From NCBI GenBank assembly GCA_947478935.1, contig CANJXV010000024.1, forward strand, positions 1-17,007: a stretch of DNA of 17,007 bases, in the 5' to 3' direction. This document shows, piece by piece, positions 1 to 7,445 of the stretch (position 1 is the first letter of the stretch; every line of letters begins with the position of its first letter). The translations under genes were made by a program, and so were the position numbers. Below the pieces are notes generated by a model, which saw only the letters and a program-made list of their open reading frames with translations, did no database searches and had not been told where the DNA came from. This stretch comes from Comamonadaceae bacterium (GTDB lineage: Bacteria; Pseudomonadota; Gammaproteobacteria; Burkholderiales; Burkholderiaceae_C).

Positions 1-694
1 GGCCGATGCGGTCAACACTACGATCCAAATTATTCAACTGGGCGTGCCGATTGCGCGTTGCGAATTGCTCGATGGCAATACCGTGCGCATGGTGAACCAG
101 CATTCCAAGCTGGGCCTGGCCGAAGGACCGATGATGCTGATGGAGTTCCATGGTTCGCCCGCGGGCGTACAGGAGCAAATTGCTACGGTGCAAGAAATCG
201 TCAAAGACAACCAGGGCCATGGTTTTCAATGGGCCGACACGCCCGAGGAGCGCACCCGCTTGTGGACTGCGCGACACAACGCCTACTTTGCCGGCATCCA
301 GTCGCGGCCCGGCTGCCGCTGCATCACCACCGATACCTGTGTGCCTATCTCTAAACTGGCCGATGCGCTGCTCGATTCGGTGGACGAGGCCAATGCGGCG
401 GGCATTCCTTATTTCATGGTCGGCCATGTGGGGGACGGCAACTTCCATATGGGCTATTTGATCGATCCGGACAACGCGCAGGAGCGCGCAACTGCAGAAC
501 AACTCAATGCGCAATTGGTGGCCCGCGCTTTGCGTCTGGGCGGCACTTGTACCGGCGAGCACGGCGTGGGCCTGCACAAAATGGAATTTTTAGTGCACGA
601 AGCCGGAGTGGGCGCAGTGGCCATGATGCGCGCAATTAAGCAAGCGTTAGACCCACACAACATCCTGAATCCCGGAAAAATTTTCGCGTTGTAA
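1..694 (+). CDS. FAD-linked oxidase, D-lactate dehydrogenase (cytochrome) type, 3' part
   Basis: Partial gene: the reading frame is open from base 2 through the left edge, so only about 230 C-terminal residues are present. They form the FAD-linked oxidase C-terminal (substrate-binding cap) domain of the GlcD/Dld family. Visible family blocks are ARHNAYFAG, the VGHVGDGNFH stretch, GTCTGEHGVG and the terminal LDPHNILNPGKIF. The last two are typical of D-lactate and D-2-hydroxyacid dehydrogenases that pass electrons to a cytochrome or quinone. The N-terminal FAD-binding PCMH domain must lie upstream. A GTG at base 44 is internal, because conserved coding sequence precedes it. Exact substrate (D-lactate, glycolate or another 2-hydroxyacid) cannot be fixed from this fragment; D-lactate is the best guess. 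The next gene, cysM, begins 69 bases downstream and is probably a separate unit. Confidence 0.88.
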   Translation, partial: ADAVNTTIQIIQLGVPIARCELLDGNTVRMVNQHSKLGLAEGPMMLMEFHGSPAGVQEQIATVQEIVKDNQGHGFQWADTPEERTRLWTARHNAYFAGIQSRPGCRCITTDTCVPISKLADALLDSVDEANAAGIPYFMVGHVGDGNFHMGYLIDPDNAQERATAEQLNAQLVARALRLGGTCTGEHGVGLHKMEFLVHEAGVGAVAMMRAIKQALDPHNILNPGKIFAL

Positions 695-763
695 AAATCG
701 CCCTGCATGCGCGCTAGTCCTTGCGGGCGCGTGGTGTAAAACCTTTATGGCACAGTAAGCCCC
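695..763 (+). promoter_or_regulatory. Intergenic spacer before cysM, possible weak hairpin and promoter
   Basis: This 69-base gap is the likely place for the end of the oxidase transcript and the start of cysM. A 6-bp stem can form from GCGCGC and GCGCGT around a 12-base loop near 709-732, but no T-run follows, so it is a poor intrinsic terminator. A TTGCGG at 721 followed after 17 bases by TTTATG at 744 is only a weak sigma-70 match (3 of 6 in each box). No convincing Shine-Dalgarno precedes the cysM ATG. Confidence 0.25.
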
Positions 764-1669
764 ATGAGCACGTACCGCACCCTTGAGAACCTGATCGGAA
801 ACACGCCATTAGTGGCTTTGCAGCGCATAGGCGCGGCGACCCACCAAGAGCGCAACAACATTATTTTGGGCAAATTGGAGGGCAACAACCCGGCCGGTTC
901 GGTCAAAGACCGCGCTGCAGTGTCCATGATCCGGCGCGCGCAAGAGCGCGGTGATATTCAGCCCGGTGATACCTTGATCGAAGCTACGTCGGGTAACACC
1001 GGTATCGCCCTGGCCATGGCCGCAGCGATCATGGGCTACCGCATGGTGCTCATCATGCCCGAGGACTTGTCCATAGAGCGCGCCCAGACCATGAAGGCCT
1101 TTGGCGCCGAACTCATCCTCACCCCCAAGGCGGGCGCTATGGAGCATGCGCGCGATCTGGCTGACCGCATGCAGGCCGAAGGCAAAGGCCGGGTGCTGGA
1201 CCAGTTTGCCAATGGCGACAACCCGCGTATCCATTTTGAAACTACCGGCCCCGAAATTTGGCGCGATACGGCAGGCGGCATTACCCACTTCGTTAGTGCC
1301 ATGGGCACCACTGGCACCATCACCGGTGTGGGGCGTTACCTGAAGGAGCAAAACCCAGCCATCCGCATCATCGGCGCGCAGCCCTCCGAAGGCTCGCGCA
1401 TACCCGGCATCCGCAAATGGTCGCCGCAGTATTTGCCGAAAATTTATGACGCCCGTTTTGTCGATGAAATCCGCCTGGTCAGCCAGGTGGACGCCGAAGA
1501 CATGGCCCGGCGCATGGCGCGTGAGGAAGGAATTTTTGCGGGCATCTCCGCCGCTGGGGCTTGCTGTATCGCGCAGCAAATCGCCAGTGAAGTACGTGAC
1601 GCGACGATTGTTTTTATCGTCTGCGACCGGGGCGATCGCTACTTGTCCACCGGTGTTTTCCCCGCTTGA
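764..1669 (+). CDS. cysM: Cysteine synthase B (O-acetylserine sulfhydrylase B)
   Basis: A 301-residue cytosolic PLP enzyme that makes L-cysteine from O-acetylserine and sulfide, or S-sulfocysteine from thiosulfate. The N-terminus has the family block ENLIGNTPLV. The PLP-binding lysine is Lys48 in NPAGSVKDRA, the substrate loop is EATSGNTGIALA (about residues 69-80), and the phosphate-binding glycine/threonine loop is MGTTGTITGVG (about 184-194). The CysM assignment over CysK rests on the short length, RGDIQPGDTLIE, the MPEDLSIERAQTMKAFGAELILT stretch and the short C-terminus ending CDRGDRYLSTGVF, all CysM-like. It opens a tight cluster: the NUDIX gene starts 5 bases after its stop, and tusA and LOG genes follow. 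The sulfur-carrier neighbour fits a sulfur-metabolism context, though no regulator is visible. Confidence 0.95.
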   Translation: MSTYRTLENLIGNTPLVALQRIGAATHQERNNIILGKLEGNNPAGSVKDRAAVSMIRRAQERGDIQPGDTLIEATSGNTGIALAMAAAIMGYRMVLIMPEDLSIERAQTMKAFGAELILTPKAGAMEHARDLADRMQAEGKGRVLDQFANGDNPRIHFETTGPEIWRDTAGGITHFVSAMGTTGTITGVGRYLKEQNPAIRIIGAQPSEGSRIPGIRKWSPQYLPKIYDARFVDEIRLVSQVDAEDMARRMAREEGIFAGISAAGACCIAQQIASEVRDATIVFIVCDRGDRYLSTGVFPA

Positions 1670-1674
1670 ATTAA

Positions 1675-2241
1675 ATGGTGCCAATGACCGACGCATTTAA
1701 GTTTTGCCCCTTTTGCGCCACCGAGTTGGCCTGGGTCACGCAAGCAGAAGACGGCGGCGATAAATCGCGCCTGCGCTGCACGGCCTGCGAATTTACGCAT
1801 TGGAACAACCCCACGCCGGTGCTGGCGGCGGTGATTGAGATCGAAGGCCGCATCCTGCTGGCGTGCAATGCCGCCTGGCCGGGCAAGATGTATGCACTGA
1901 TCACTGGTTTTATGGAAGCGGGCGAAACCCCGCAAGAAGGCATCGCCCGCGAAATCACTGAAGAAACTGCGTTGACGACCGACGCGCTCAACTTGATCGG
2001 CGTGTATGACTTTCAACGCATGAACCAGATCATCATCGCCTACCACGCGGTCTGCCACGGCGAAGTGCGCTTGTCGCCCGAACTGGTGGACTACCGCATG
2101 TACGCGCCGCAAGACCTGAAATGCTGGCCTGCAGGCACCGGCTATGCACTGGCCGATTGGCTGCGCTCGCGCGGGCACACGCCGCAATTTGTTGAGTGGG
2201 CTAAGCGTGATGAAAGCGCGGTCCAGCGCGCTGAAAGCTAA
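1675..2241 (+). CDS. NUDIX hydrolase with N-terminal zinc ribbon
   Basis: A 188-residue protein (185 if translation starts at the second ATG, base 1684; neither start has a clear ribosome site). Residues 11-14 (CPFC) and 35-38 (CTAC) form a four-cysteine zinc ribbon like that of NADH pyrophosphatase NudC. The NUDIX box runs from Gly78 to Leu100 as GFMEAGETPQEG followed by AREITEETAL. It keeps the glutamates of REUXEE that bind the metal, but has Ala where the consensus box has its second Gly. Such enzymes hydrolyse a nucleoside diphosphate linked to another group, here perhaps NADH, ADP-ribose or a related dinucleotide. The protein is much shorter than NudC (about 260 residues) and lacks its N-terminal half, so NudC itself is not claimed. 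It sits 5 bases after cysM and 15 before the tusA-like gene, very likely co-transcribed. Confidence 0.9.
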   Translation: MVPMTDAFKFCPFCATELAWVTQAEDGGDKSRLRCTACEFTHWNNPTPVLAAVIEIEGRILLACNAAWPGKMYALITGFMEAGETPQEGIAREITEETALTTDALNLIGVYDFQRMNQIIIAYHAVCHGEVRLSPELVDYRMYAPQDLKCWPAGTGYALADWLRSRGHTPQFVEWAKRDESAVQRAES

Positions 2242-2256
2242 TTTACTGAGGTCACC

Positions 2257-2496
2257 ATGAGCACCGAATACACCATCGCCAAAGAAGTAGACAGCCGGGG
2301 CCTGAACTGCCCCTTGCCCATACTCAAAGCCAAACGCGCGCTGGCTGATATGCATAGCGGGGACGTACTCAAGGTCATCGCCACCGACCCCGGCTCGGTG
2401 CGTGACTTTCAGGCCTTTGCCAAGCAAACCGGCAACACTTTGCTGGACCAGCAGACGGTGGATAAGGAATTTATCCATCTCATGCGCAGGCGCTAA
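2257..2496 (+). CDS. TusA/SirA/YeeD-family sulfur carrier protein
   Basis: A 79-residue small cytosolic protein of the TusA (SirA, DUF33) family. The signature is DSRGLNCPLPILKAK, with the persulfide-bearing Cys18 in a CPxP motif at the start of helix 1. The rest gives the expected beta-alpha-beta-alpha-beta pattern, including DVLKVIATDPGS and the final EFIHLMRRR. Family members accept sulfane sulfur from cysteine desulfurases and hand it on, for example for tRNA 2-thiouridine or molybdenum cofactor synthesis. GAGG at 2248-2251, 5 bases before the ATG, supports this start. Its position after cysM suggests it acts in sulfur handling, but several paralogues with different jobs exist in betaproteobacteria, so I do not assign the name tusA with certainty. 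Confidence 0.92.
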   Translation: MSTEYTIAKEVDSRGLNCPLPILKAKRALADMHSGDVLKVIATDPGSVRDFQAFAKQTGNTLLDQQTVDKEFIHLMRRR

Positions 2497-2513
2497 GGCC
2501 GGGCGTCACCACC

Positions 2514-3113
2514 ATGAGCCACTCTCCCGAAAATACTTTGTCCACCTCCCACTCCGCCAACTTTTCAATTTGTGTCTATTGCGGTTCCCGTCCAGGCGCG
2601 GATCCGCGCTTTGCACAATCGGCGCGTGATACCGGCGCCCTGATAGGCATCCAGGGCTGGGAGTTGGTTTATGGTGGCGGCAAAGTGGGGCTGATGGGCA
2701 TGGTGGCCGATGCCACGCTGGACGCAGGCGGCACGGTGTATGGCGTGATTCCGCAAACCCTGATAGATAAGGAAGTGGGCCACACTGGCCTCACCGAATT
2801 GCATGTGGTGGACAACATGCACACGCGCAAAACCATGATGTTTGAGCGTGCCGACGCCTTTGTGGCTCTGCCCGGTGGCATAGGCACTTTTGAAGAACTG
2901 TTTGAAATCTGGACCTGGTACCAATTAGGCATGCACCACAAGCCCTTTGGCTTACTCAATGTGGCGGGCTATTACGACCCGCTGATCGCCATGCTGGACG
3001 GCATGGTGGCGCAAGGTTTTCTGAACCCCCCGGTGCGCGAGTTATTGCAGGTGGGTACCGATGCGGGGGAGTTGTTGCAGCGCCTTCACCAGTTGGCCGC
3101 CCCAAAAACTTAA
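2514..3113 (+). CDS. LOG-family protein (TIGR00730), nucleoside 5'-monophosphate phosphoribohydrolase
   Basis: A 199-residue Rossmann-fold protein of the LOG (lonely guy) family, which hydrolyses cytokinin riboside monophosphates or AMP to the free base and ribose 5-phosphate. Visible blocks are ICVYCGSRPGAD (residues 19-30), YGGGKVGLMG (53-62), the MHTRKTMMFERADAF stretch (102-116) and PGGIGTFEE (120-128). The last is the PGGxGTxxE catalytic and phosphate-binding motif. The length is normal for type I LOG proteins. The older label lysine decarboxylase for this family is a misnomer. It is the last gene of the cysM cluster, 17 bases after the TusA-like gene. Its TAA stop shares the TTAA sequence with the stop of the convergent valS. 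The start is the first ATG; the preceding bases give only a weak ribosome site. Confidence 0.9.
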   Translation: MSHSPENTLSTSHSANFSICVYCGSRPGADPRFAQSARDTGALIGIQGWELVYGGGKVGLMGMVADATLDAGGTVYGVIPQTLIDKEVGHTGLTELHVVDNMHTRKTMMFERADAFVALPGGIGTFEELFEIWTWYQLGMHHKPFGLLNVAGYYDPLIAMLDGMVAQGFLNPPVRELLQVGTDAGELLQRLHQLAAPKT

Positions 3114-6100
3114 GCCAAGCGCTCCAACTGCCCCCGCACCTTGTCCAAGGTGCTTTCAAAATCCGCCATGCGTTGACGTTCCTGGGTGATCACCGCAGGC
3201 GGCGCTTTGGCGACAAAGGCTTCGTTGGACAGCTTGCCCTGGGCCTTGGTAATTTCGCCTTCCAGGCGCGCGATTTCTTTAGACAGCCGCACCTTCTCTG
3301 CCGCGACGTCCACTTCAATAAACAAGCACATGCGGATGTCGCCCACCACCGCCACGGGCGCGGCTTGCGCTGCGCTTTGCCAGGCTGCTTCGTCGTCAAA
3401 CACTTTCACATCGCTCAGCTTGGCGAGCGCTTGCAAGACCTTGGCATTGGCGCGCATAAAGTCGGCATTGCCGAGGGCGAACAACGGCATTTTGGTGGCT
3501 GGCGAGACGTTCATCTCGCCACGCAAATTGCGGCAGGCATCGACCAGGGCTTTAAGCTGGTTGACATTGGTTATTGCTTGTGGATCTACCTTGTTTAATT
3601 GCGCCTCAGGGTAGCGCGCAATACTGACAGAGGCCCCTGCTAGTCCAGCGACCGGTGCCACTTTTTGCCAGAGTTCTTCGGTGATGAACGGAATGACCGG
3701 ATGCGCCAGGCGCAAGATGGCTTCCAGGGTACGGATGAGTGTGCGGCGCGTAGCGCGCTGCTGCGCGGGGTCGCCATTTTGGATTTGCACTTTGGCAATT
3801 TCCAGGTACCAGTCGCAGTATTCGTTCCACACAAATTCATAGACGCACGTTGCCACGTTATCCAACCGGTATTCGGCAAAGCCTTTAGCCACCTGGTCTT
3901 CGGTTTGTTGCAACACTGAGCTGATCCAGCGGTCAGCCTGGCTGAACTTCAGATATTGGTAGAAAGGCCCGGCAGGAATTTCTATTCCATCCGCGCCCAC
4001 GCGGGGGGGCGTGCATTGTTCTTTGGTGTGTTCTTGCAAACCGCAGTCCTGCCCTTCGCAGTTCATCAGCACAAATCGTGTGGCGTTCCAAAGTTTGTTA
4101 CAAAAGTTGCGATAGCCTTCGCAGCGTTTGCTGTCAAAGTTGATGTTGCGGCCCAGACTGGCCAGCGCGGCAAAAGTAAAGCGCAAGGCGTCAGCGCCGT
4201 AGGCCGGGATGCCTTCGGGGAATTCTTTTTCCGTATTTTTGCGCACTTGTGGCGCGGTCTCAGGTTTGCGCAAGCCTTGGCTGCGTTTGTCGAGCAAAGG
4301 CGCCAACGCAATGCCGTCGATCAGGTCCACCGGGTCAAGCACATTGCCTTCGGATTTGCTCATTTTTTTGCCTTGGGCATCGCGCACCAGGCCATGGATA
4401 TACACGTCTTTGAAGGGCACGCGACCGGTGAAGTGCGTAGTCATCATGATCATGCGGGCGACCCAGAAGAAGATGATGTCGTAGCCTGTTACCAATACGC
4501 TGCTGGGTAGGTAGAGGTCGTAGTCACTTGCGGTGTTTTCGCTCTCGCTTCGGAGCGCACCGGGCTCGGTCTTGCTCGTACGCGCTTCGCGCGCCAAATC
4601 GCTACGCCCAAGCCCGGCGCTCTCCTGCGGGTTGTTGGAGTCGCCGCCAGTTCGAGCAGCGCTGTCCGGCCACCCCATGGTGCTAAAAGGGACTAAAGCG
4701 CTGGAGTACCAGGTGTCCAGTACGTCTTCATCGCGCCGAAGGGAACCTTGGTAACCGGCTGCGCGCGCTTTGTTTCGTGCGTCTTCTTCGCTGGTCGCCA
4801 CGACGAAATCAGCGCCATTCACCAAGGTGCCATCGGTGTACCAAGCCGGAATCTGATGGCCCCACCACAGTTGGCGGCTGATGCACCAGTCTTGGATATT
4901 GTTCATCCATTGGTTGTAGGTGTTGACCCAGTTCTCGGGCACAAATTTCACTTCGCCTGATTGCACAGCGTCGATGGCTTTTTGCGCGATGCTTTTGCCG
5001 GTGGGGTCCTTATCGCTTACCTTGTTCATAGCCACAAACCACTGGTCGGTCAGCATCGGTTCGACCACTTGGCCGGTGCGGGCGCAAATCGGGAGCATCA
5101 TTTTGTGGGGCTTGATGTCCAGCATCAAACCTTGCGCTTCCAAATCGTGGTTGACCGCTTTGCGGGCTTCAAAGCGGTCCAGCCCTTGGTAGGCGGCGGG
5201 GCCGTTCGCGTTGACTTTGGCGTCTAGGGTGAAGATGGTGATCAGCGGCAGATCGTGCCGTTGCGCGCAGGCGTAGTCGTTGAAATCGTGCGCGCCGGTA
5301 ATCTTGACGCAGCCAGAACCAAAAGCGCGGTCCACAAAGTCGTCGGCGATGATGGGAATTTGACGGTCGCACAGCGGCAGATCCACCAACTTGCCGACCA
5401 GGTGTCGGTAGCGTTCATCTTCCGGGTGCACCGCTAGCGCGCCGTCAGCCATCATGGTTTCGGGGCGGGTGGTGGCAATCGTCATGCCTGGTTGCAGCAC
5501 GCCTTCGATAAGCTGCGGGCCGTCGGCAAAGGGGTAGCAGATGTAGTGCATCTTGCCTTCGGACTCGGTGGCTTCTACTTCCAGATCAGACACCGCACTC
5601 ATCAGCACCGGGTCCCAGTTCACCAAACGCTTGCCCCGGTAAATCAGACCTTGTTCGTACAAGCGCACAAAGGTTTCAGTCACCACGCTAGACAGCTTGG
5701 CATCCATGGTGAAGTATTCGCGGTTCCAGTCCACGCTGTCACCCATGCGGCGCATCTGGCGGGTGATGGTGTTGCCCGATTCTTCTTTCCATTCCCATAC
5801 CTTGGCGATAAAGTTTTTGCGCGCCTCGGGGGGTGTAGCACCCATGGCGTGGCGGCTGATGCCTTTGTCCTGCAATTGGCGCTCCACCACGATCTGGGTA
5901 GCAATACCTGCATGGTCGGTGCCTGGCACCCAGGCGGTGTTGTGGCCGCGCATGCGGTGGTAGCGCGTCAGGCTGTCCATGATGGTTTGGTTAAACGCAT
6001 GGCCCATATGTAGCGTGCCCGTCACATTGGGCGGCGGTAGCTGAATCGCAAACGAAGGCTGGCTGGCGTCGGGCTGGCCAGTGCCGCGTACGCCTGCCAG

Positions 6101-6211
6101 GCCATAACCGCGCTTTTCCCACTCGGGGCCCCAGTGCGCCTCAAGGGCGGCGGGTTCAAAAGACTTTGACAGGGATTGCAATCCGGGCTGGTCGGGAGGG
6201 GTAGTGGACAT
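3110..6211 (-). CDS. valS: Valyl-tRNA synthetase with in-frame insertion
   Basis: A 1033-residue class Ia aminoacyl-tRNA synthetase that charges tRNA-Val, with editing of threonine. The HIGH motif appears as H68-M-G-H71 in PPNVTGTLHMGHAF. The second ATP motif is KMSKS at residues 616-620 in GKKMSKSEGN. The editing (CP1) domain lies between, with blocks such as TTRPETMMADGA. FNDYACAQRHDLP and RQLWWGHQIPAWY are also typical. After the anticodon-binding domain, the protein ends in the valine-specific coiled coil (about residues 970-1033, EKVRLSKEIARLEGEI and onward). Bacterial ValS is usually about 950 residues. Part of the surplus is an Arg/Ser/Glu-rich insertion of about 46 residues, 517-562, just before the LPSSVLVTGYDIIFFW block; it is listed separately. 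The frame is intact throughout, so the enzyme is presumably functional, as it must be if this is the only copy. Confidence 0.97.
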   Translation of the reverse strand: MSTTPPDQPGLQSLSKSFEPAALEAHWGPEWEKRGYGLAGVRGTGQPDASQPSFAIQLPPPNVTGTLHMGHAFNQTIMDSLTRYHRMRGHNTAWVPGTDHAGIATQIVVERQLQDKGISRHAMGATPPEARKNFIAKVWEWKEESGNTITRQMRRMGDSVDWNREYFTMDAKLSSVVTETFVRLYEQGLIYRGKRLVNWDPVLMSAVSDLEVEATESEGKMHYICYPFADGPQLIEGVLQPGMTIATTRPETMMADGALAVHPEDERYRHLVGKLVDLPLCDRQIPIIADDFVDRAFGSGCVKITGAHDFNDYACAQRHDLPLITIFTLDAKVNANGPAAYQGLDRFEARKAVNHDLEAQGLMLDIKPHKMMLPICARTGQVVEPMLTDQWFVAMNKVSDKDPTGKSIAQKAIDAVQSGEVKFVPENWVNTYNQWMNNIQDWCISRQLWWGHQIPAWYTDGTLVNGADFVVATSEEDARNKARAAGYQGSLRRDEDVLDTWYSSALVPFSTMGWPDSAARTGGDSNNPQESAGLGRSDLAREARTSKTEPGALRSESENTASDYDLYLPSSVLVTGYDIIFFWVARMIMMTTHFTGRVPFKDVYIHGLVRDAQGKKMSKSEGNVLDPVDLIDGIALAPLLDKRSQGLRKPETAPQVRKNTEKEFPEGIPAYGADALRFTFAALASLGRNINFDSKRCEGYRNFCNKLWNATRFVLMNCEGQDCGLQEHTKEQCTPPRVGADGIEIPAGPFYQYLKFSQADRWISSVLQQTEDQVAKGFAEYRLDNVATCVYEFVWNEYCDWYLEIAKVQIQNGDPAQQRATRRTLIRTLEAILRLAHPVIPFITEELWQKVAPVAGLAGASVSIARYPEAQLNKVDPQAITNVNQLKALVDACRNLRGEMNVSPATKMPLFALGNADFMRANAKVLQALAKLSDVKVFDDEAAWQSAAQAAPVAVVGDIRMCLFIEVDVAAEKVRLSKEIARLEGEITKAQGKLSNEAFVAKAPPAVITQERQRMADFESTLDKVRGQLERLA
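4526..4663 (-). repeat. Palindrome-containing in-frame insertion element inside valS
   Basis: These 138 bases encode ValS residues 517-562, between GWPD and DYDLYLPSSV, where E. coli ValS, as I recall it, has only about ten residues between GWP and the equivalent TSVMVSGFD block. The encoded peptide is low in hydrophobics and rich in R, S, E and G, for example EARTSKTEPGALRSESENT. At DNA level it has inverted arms: AGCGCACCGGGCT at 4554-4566 pairs with AGCCCGGCGCT at 4611-4621 (11 bp with a 2-base bulge). It also has inner hairpins, CGCG-CTT-CGCG at 4581-4591 and CGCT-TCGG-AGCG at 4546-4557. This resembles protein-coding palindromic repeats such as the Rickettsia RPE. Only one copy is visible in the window, so its repeat status is inference. 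Confidence 0.55.
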
Positions 6212-6268
6212 GGAGCTTTAAGTGGGTGGCAGCCGCCGCAGTGCGACGGCGCAGGGGAAAGACCGGCA

Positions 6269-6274
6269 ATTTTA
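6269..6274 (-). promoter_or_regulatory. Possible -10 box of the valS promoter
   Basis: On the minus strand this reads TAAAAT, 5 of 6 to the sigma-70 -10 consensus, 57 bases upstream of the valS ATG in the 138-base divergent gap between valS and the DUF2798 gene. No good -35 box sits at the usual distance, so the call is weak. A 5-bp GC hairpin (CGCCG/CGGCG, around 6229-6250) lies in the presumed leader. I see no T-box-like structure. Confidence 0.3.
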
Positions 6275-6349
6275 CCGAGGTGCCCGCCCGTGGATGCTCA
6301 GGTGCGCGCAGGCCTGGCGACTTCACGCGTGGCAGTTACCATCGCGCCC

Positions 6350-6613
6350 ATGGAAAATTCGTCCCCACCAACCCCTGGCTTTCGCAAGCTGCCCGCCCGC
6401 TACGCGGCCATCGTCCTGCCGTTTTTCTTGTCCTGCATCATGACCTGCCTGATTTCAGGCATTAGCACTTTGCGCGGCGTGGGCTTGGCGCCTGGCGTGC
6501 TGCAACTTTGGCTGGGCTCTTGGGGCGTTTCCTGGCTCATCGCCTTTCCGACCCTGATGGCCGTGCTGCCGTTCGTGCGACGCCTGACCAGCAAAGTGGT
6601 CGAGATGCCCTAA
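6350..6613 (+). CDS. Small integral membrane protein, DUF2798 family
   Basis: An 87-residue protein with two hydrophobic segments, one about residues 18-42 (YAAIVLPFFLSCIMTCLISG) and one about 50-75 (around WLGSWGVSWLIAFPTLMAVL), and a basic C-terminal VRRLTSK. The pattern RKLPARYAAIV, then ISTLRGVGL, then SWLIAFPTLMAVLPFVRRL is typical of DUF2798 proteins, whose function is unknown. The frame is open further upstream to base 6176, but that part would run back into the 5' end of valS and has no family resemblance. The ATG at 6350 places the known domain at the N-terminus. It is probably an inner-membrane protein. It stands 46 bases before yaaA and may or may not share its transcript. Confidence 0.78.
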   Translation: MENSSPPTPGFRKLPARYAAIVLPFFLSCIMTCLISGISTLRGVGLAPGVLQLWLGSWGVSWLIAFPTLMAVLPFVRRLTSKVVEMP

Positions 6614-6659
6614 TGCCCCTCGGCCAGTTCTAGCGGTTTTGACTTACGGATAATAGGTA

Positions 6660-7439
6660 ATGCTGTTTGTTCTCTCGCCCGCCAAGTCCCTGGATTACGA
6701 AACACCGCTTACGGTGCAGGCGCACTCAGCGCCTTTGTTCGCTAAGCAATCGCAAGCCTTGATCAAAGTGCTGCTCGGCTACACGCCACCGCAAATTTCA
6801 GAACTTATGGATTTGAGCGACGCGCTGTCGGGTTTGAACGTAGCGCGCTACCAAGCCTGGTCGCCGCGCGCCACGAAAAAAAATGCCCGCCAGGCACTGC
6901 TGGCCTTTAACGGCGATGTCTATGACGGTCTCAACGCCCGCGCGCTTGATGAGGACGCGCTGGCCTGGGCGCAAGCGCATGTGTGTGTACTTAGCGGTTT
7001 GTATGGCGTGCTCCGGCCTTTGGACTTGATGCAGCCCTACCGTCTGGAAATGGGCACCCGCCTACCCACCGAACAGGGCAGCGACCTTTACCAGTTTTGG
7101 GGCAGCCGCATCACCGATTACCTGAACGAACGCCTGCAAGGCGATGCCGAGCCGGTATTGGTGAACCTGGCTTCGCAAGAATATTTCAAATCCGTCAAGC
7201 CCAAGTTGCTCAAAGCGCGGGTGATTGAATGTGTTTTTGAAGACTATAAAAACGGGGTGTACAAAATTATCAGCTTCAACGCCAAACGTGCGCGCGGTGC
7301 CATGATGCGTTTTGCGATAGAGCAGCGCATCGACAAGCCGGAGCAATTGCGCGATTTCAAGGGCGATGGTTACAGCCTCGCAGCCAAAGTGTCCACGCCG
7401 GAACGTTTGGTTTTCCGCCGCAAACTGGCGGGCGCCTAA
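6660..7439 (+). CDS. yaaA: Peroxide stress protein YaaA (DUF328/UPF0246)
   Basis: A 259-residue cytosolic protein of the YaaA family. It begins with the diagnostic MLFVLSPAKSLDYE, followed by MDLSDALSGLNVARY (residues about 46-60), AFNGDVYDGL, VLSGLYGVLRPLDLMQPYRLEMGTRL, VNLASQEYFKSV and ISFNAKRARG. Length is as expected. In E. coli, YaaA is induced by OxyR and limits intracellular free iron and oxidative DNA damage during peroxide stress, and the fold is reported to bind DNA. Nothing in this upstream region lets me claim an OxyR site. The ATG is preceded by a short AGG. A GATAAT at 6649-6654 lies so close that a leaderless transcript is conceivable. It is followed by queF with only 6 bases between, so the two are likely co-transcribed. 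Confidence 0.95.
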   Translation: MLFVLSPAKSLDYETPLTVQAHSAPLFAKQSQALIKVLLGYTPPQISELMDLSDALSGLNVARYQAWSPRATKKNARQALLAFNGDVYDGLNARALDEDALAWAQAHVCVLSGLYGVLRPLDLMQPYRLEMGTRLPTEQGSDLYQFWGSRITDYLNERLQGDAEPVLVNLASQEYFKSVKPKLLKARVIECVFEDYKNGVYKIISFNAKRARGAMMRFAIEQRIDKPEQLRDFKGDGYSLAAKVSTPERLVFRRKLAGA

Positions 7440-7445
7440 AGACCC

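Noticed and set aside
809..1696. Long minus-strand open frame (295 codons) opposite cysM
   Set aside because: It is the antisense shadow of a fully recognisable cysM, has no family resemblance, and is common in high-G+C genes.
1639..2478. Minus-strand open frame of 279 codons opposite the NUDIX and TusA-like genes
   Set aside because: It spans two clearly identified plus-strand genes and their gap, and shows no motif of its own.
4004..4010. Run of seven G in valS as a possible phase-variable tract
   Set aside because: valS is essential and the frame is intact across it; such a tract is more likely plain composition than a switch.
3956..4510. Plus-strand frame of 184 codons within valS
   Set aside because: Antisense to conserved ValS sequence, including the KMSKS region; no domain visible.
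6176..6349. Upstream extension of the DUF2798 gene
   Set aside because: It overlaps the 5' end of valS and lacks family similarity; the ATG at 6350 starts just before the known domain.
6649..6660. GATAAT just before yaaA, suggesting a leaderless transcript
   Set aside because: There is no matching -35 box, and the ATG also has a short AGG; the evidence is too thin for a feature.
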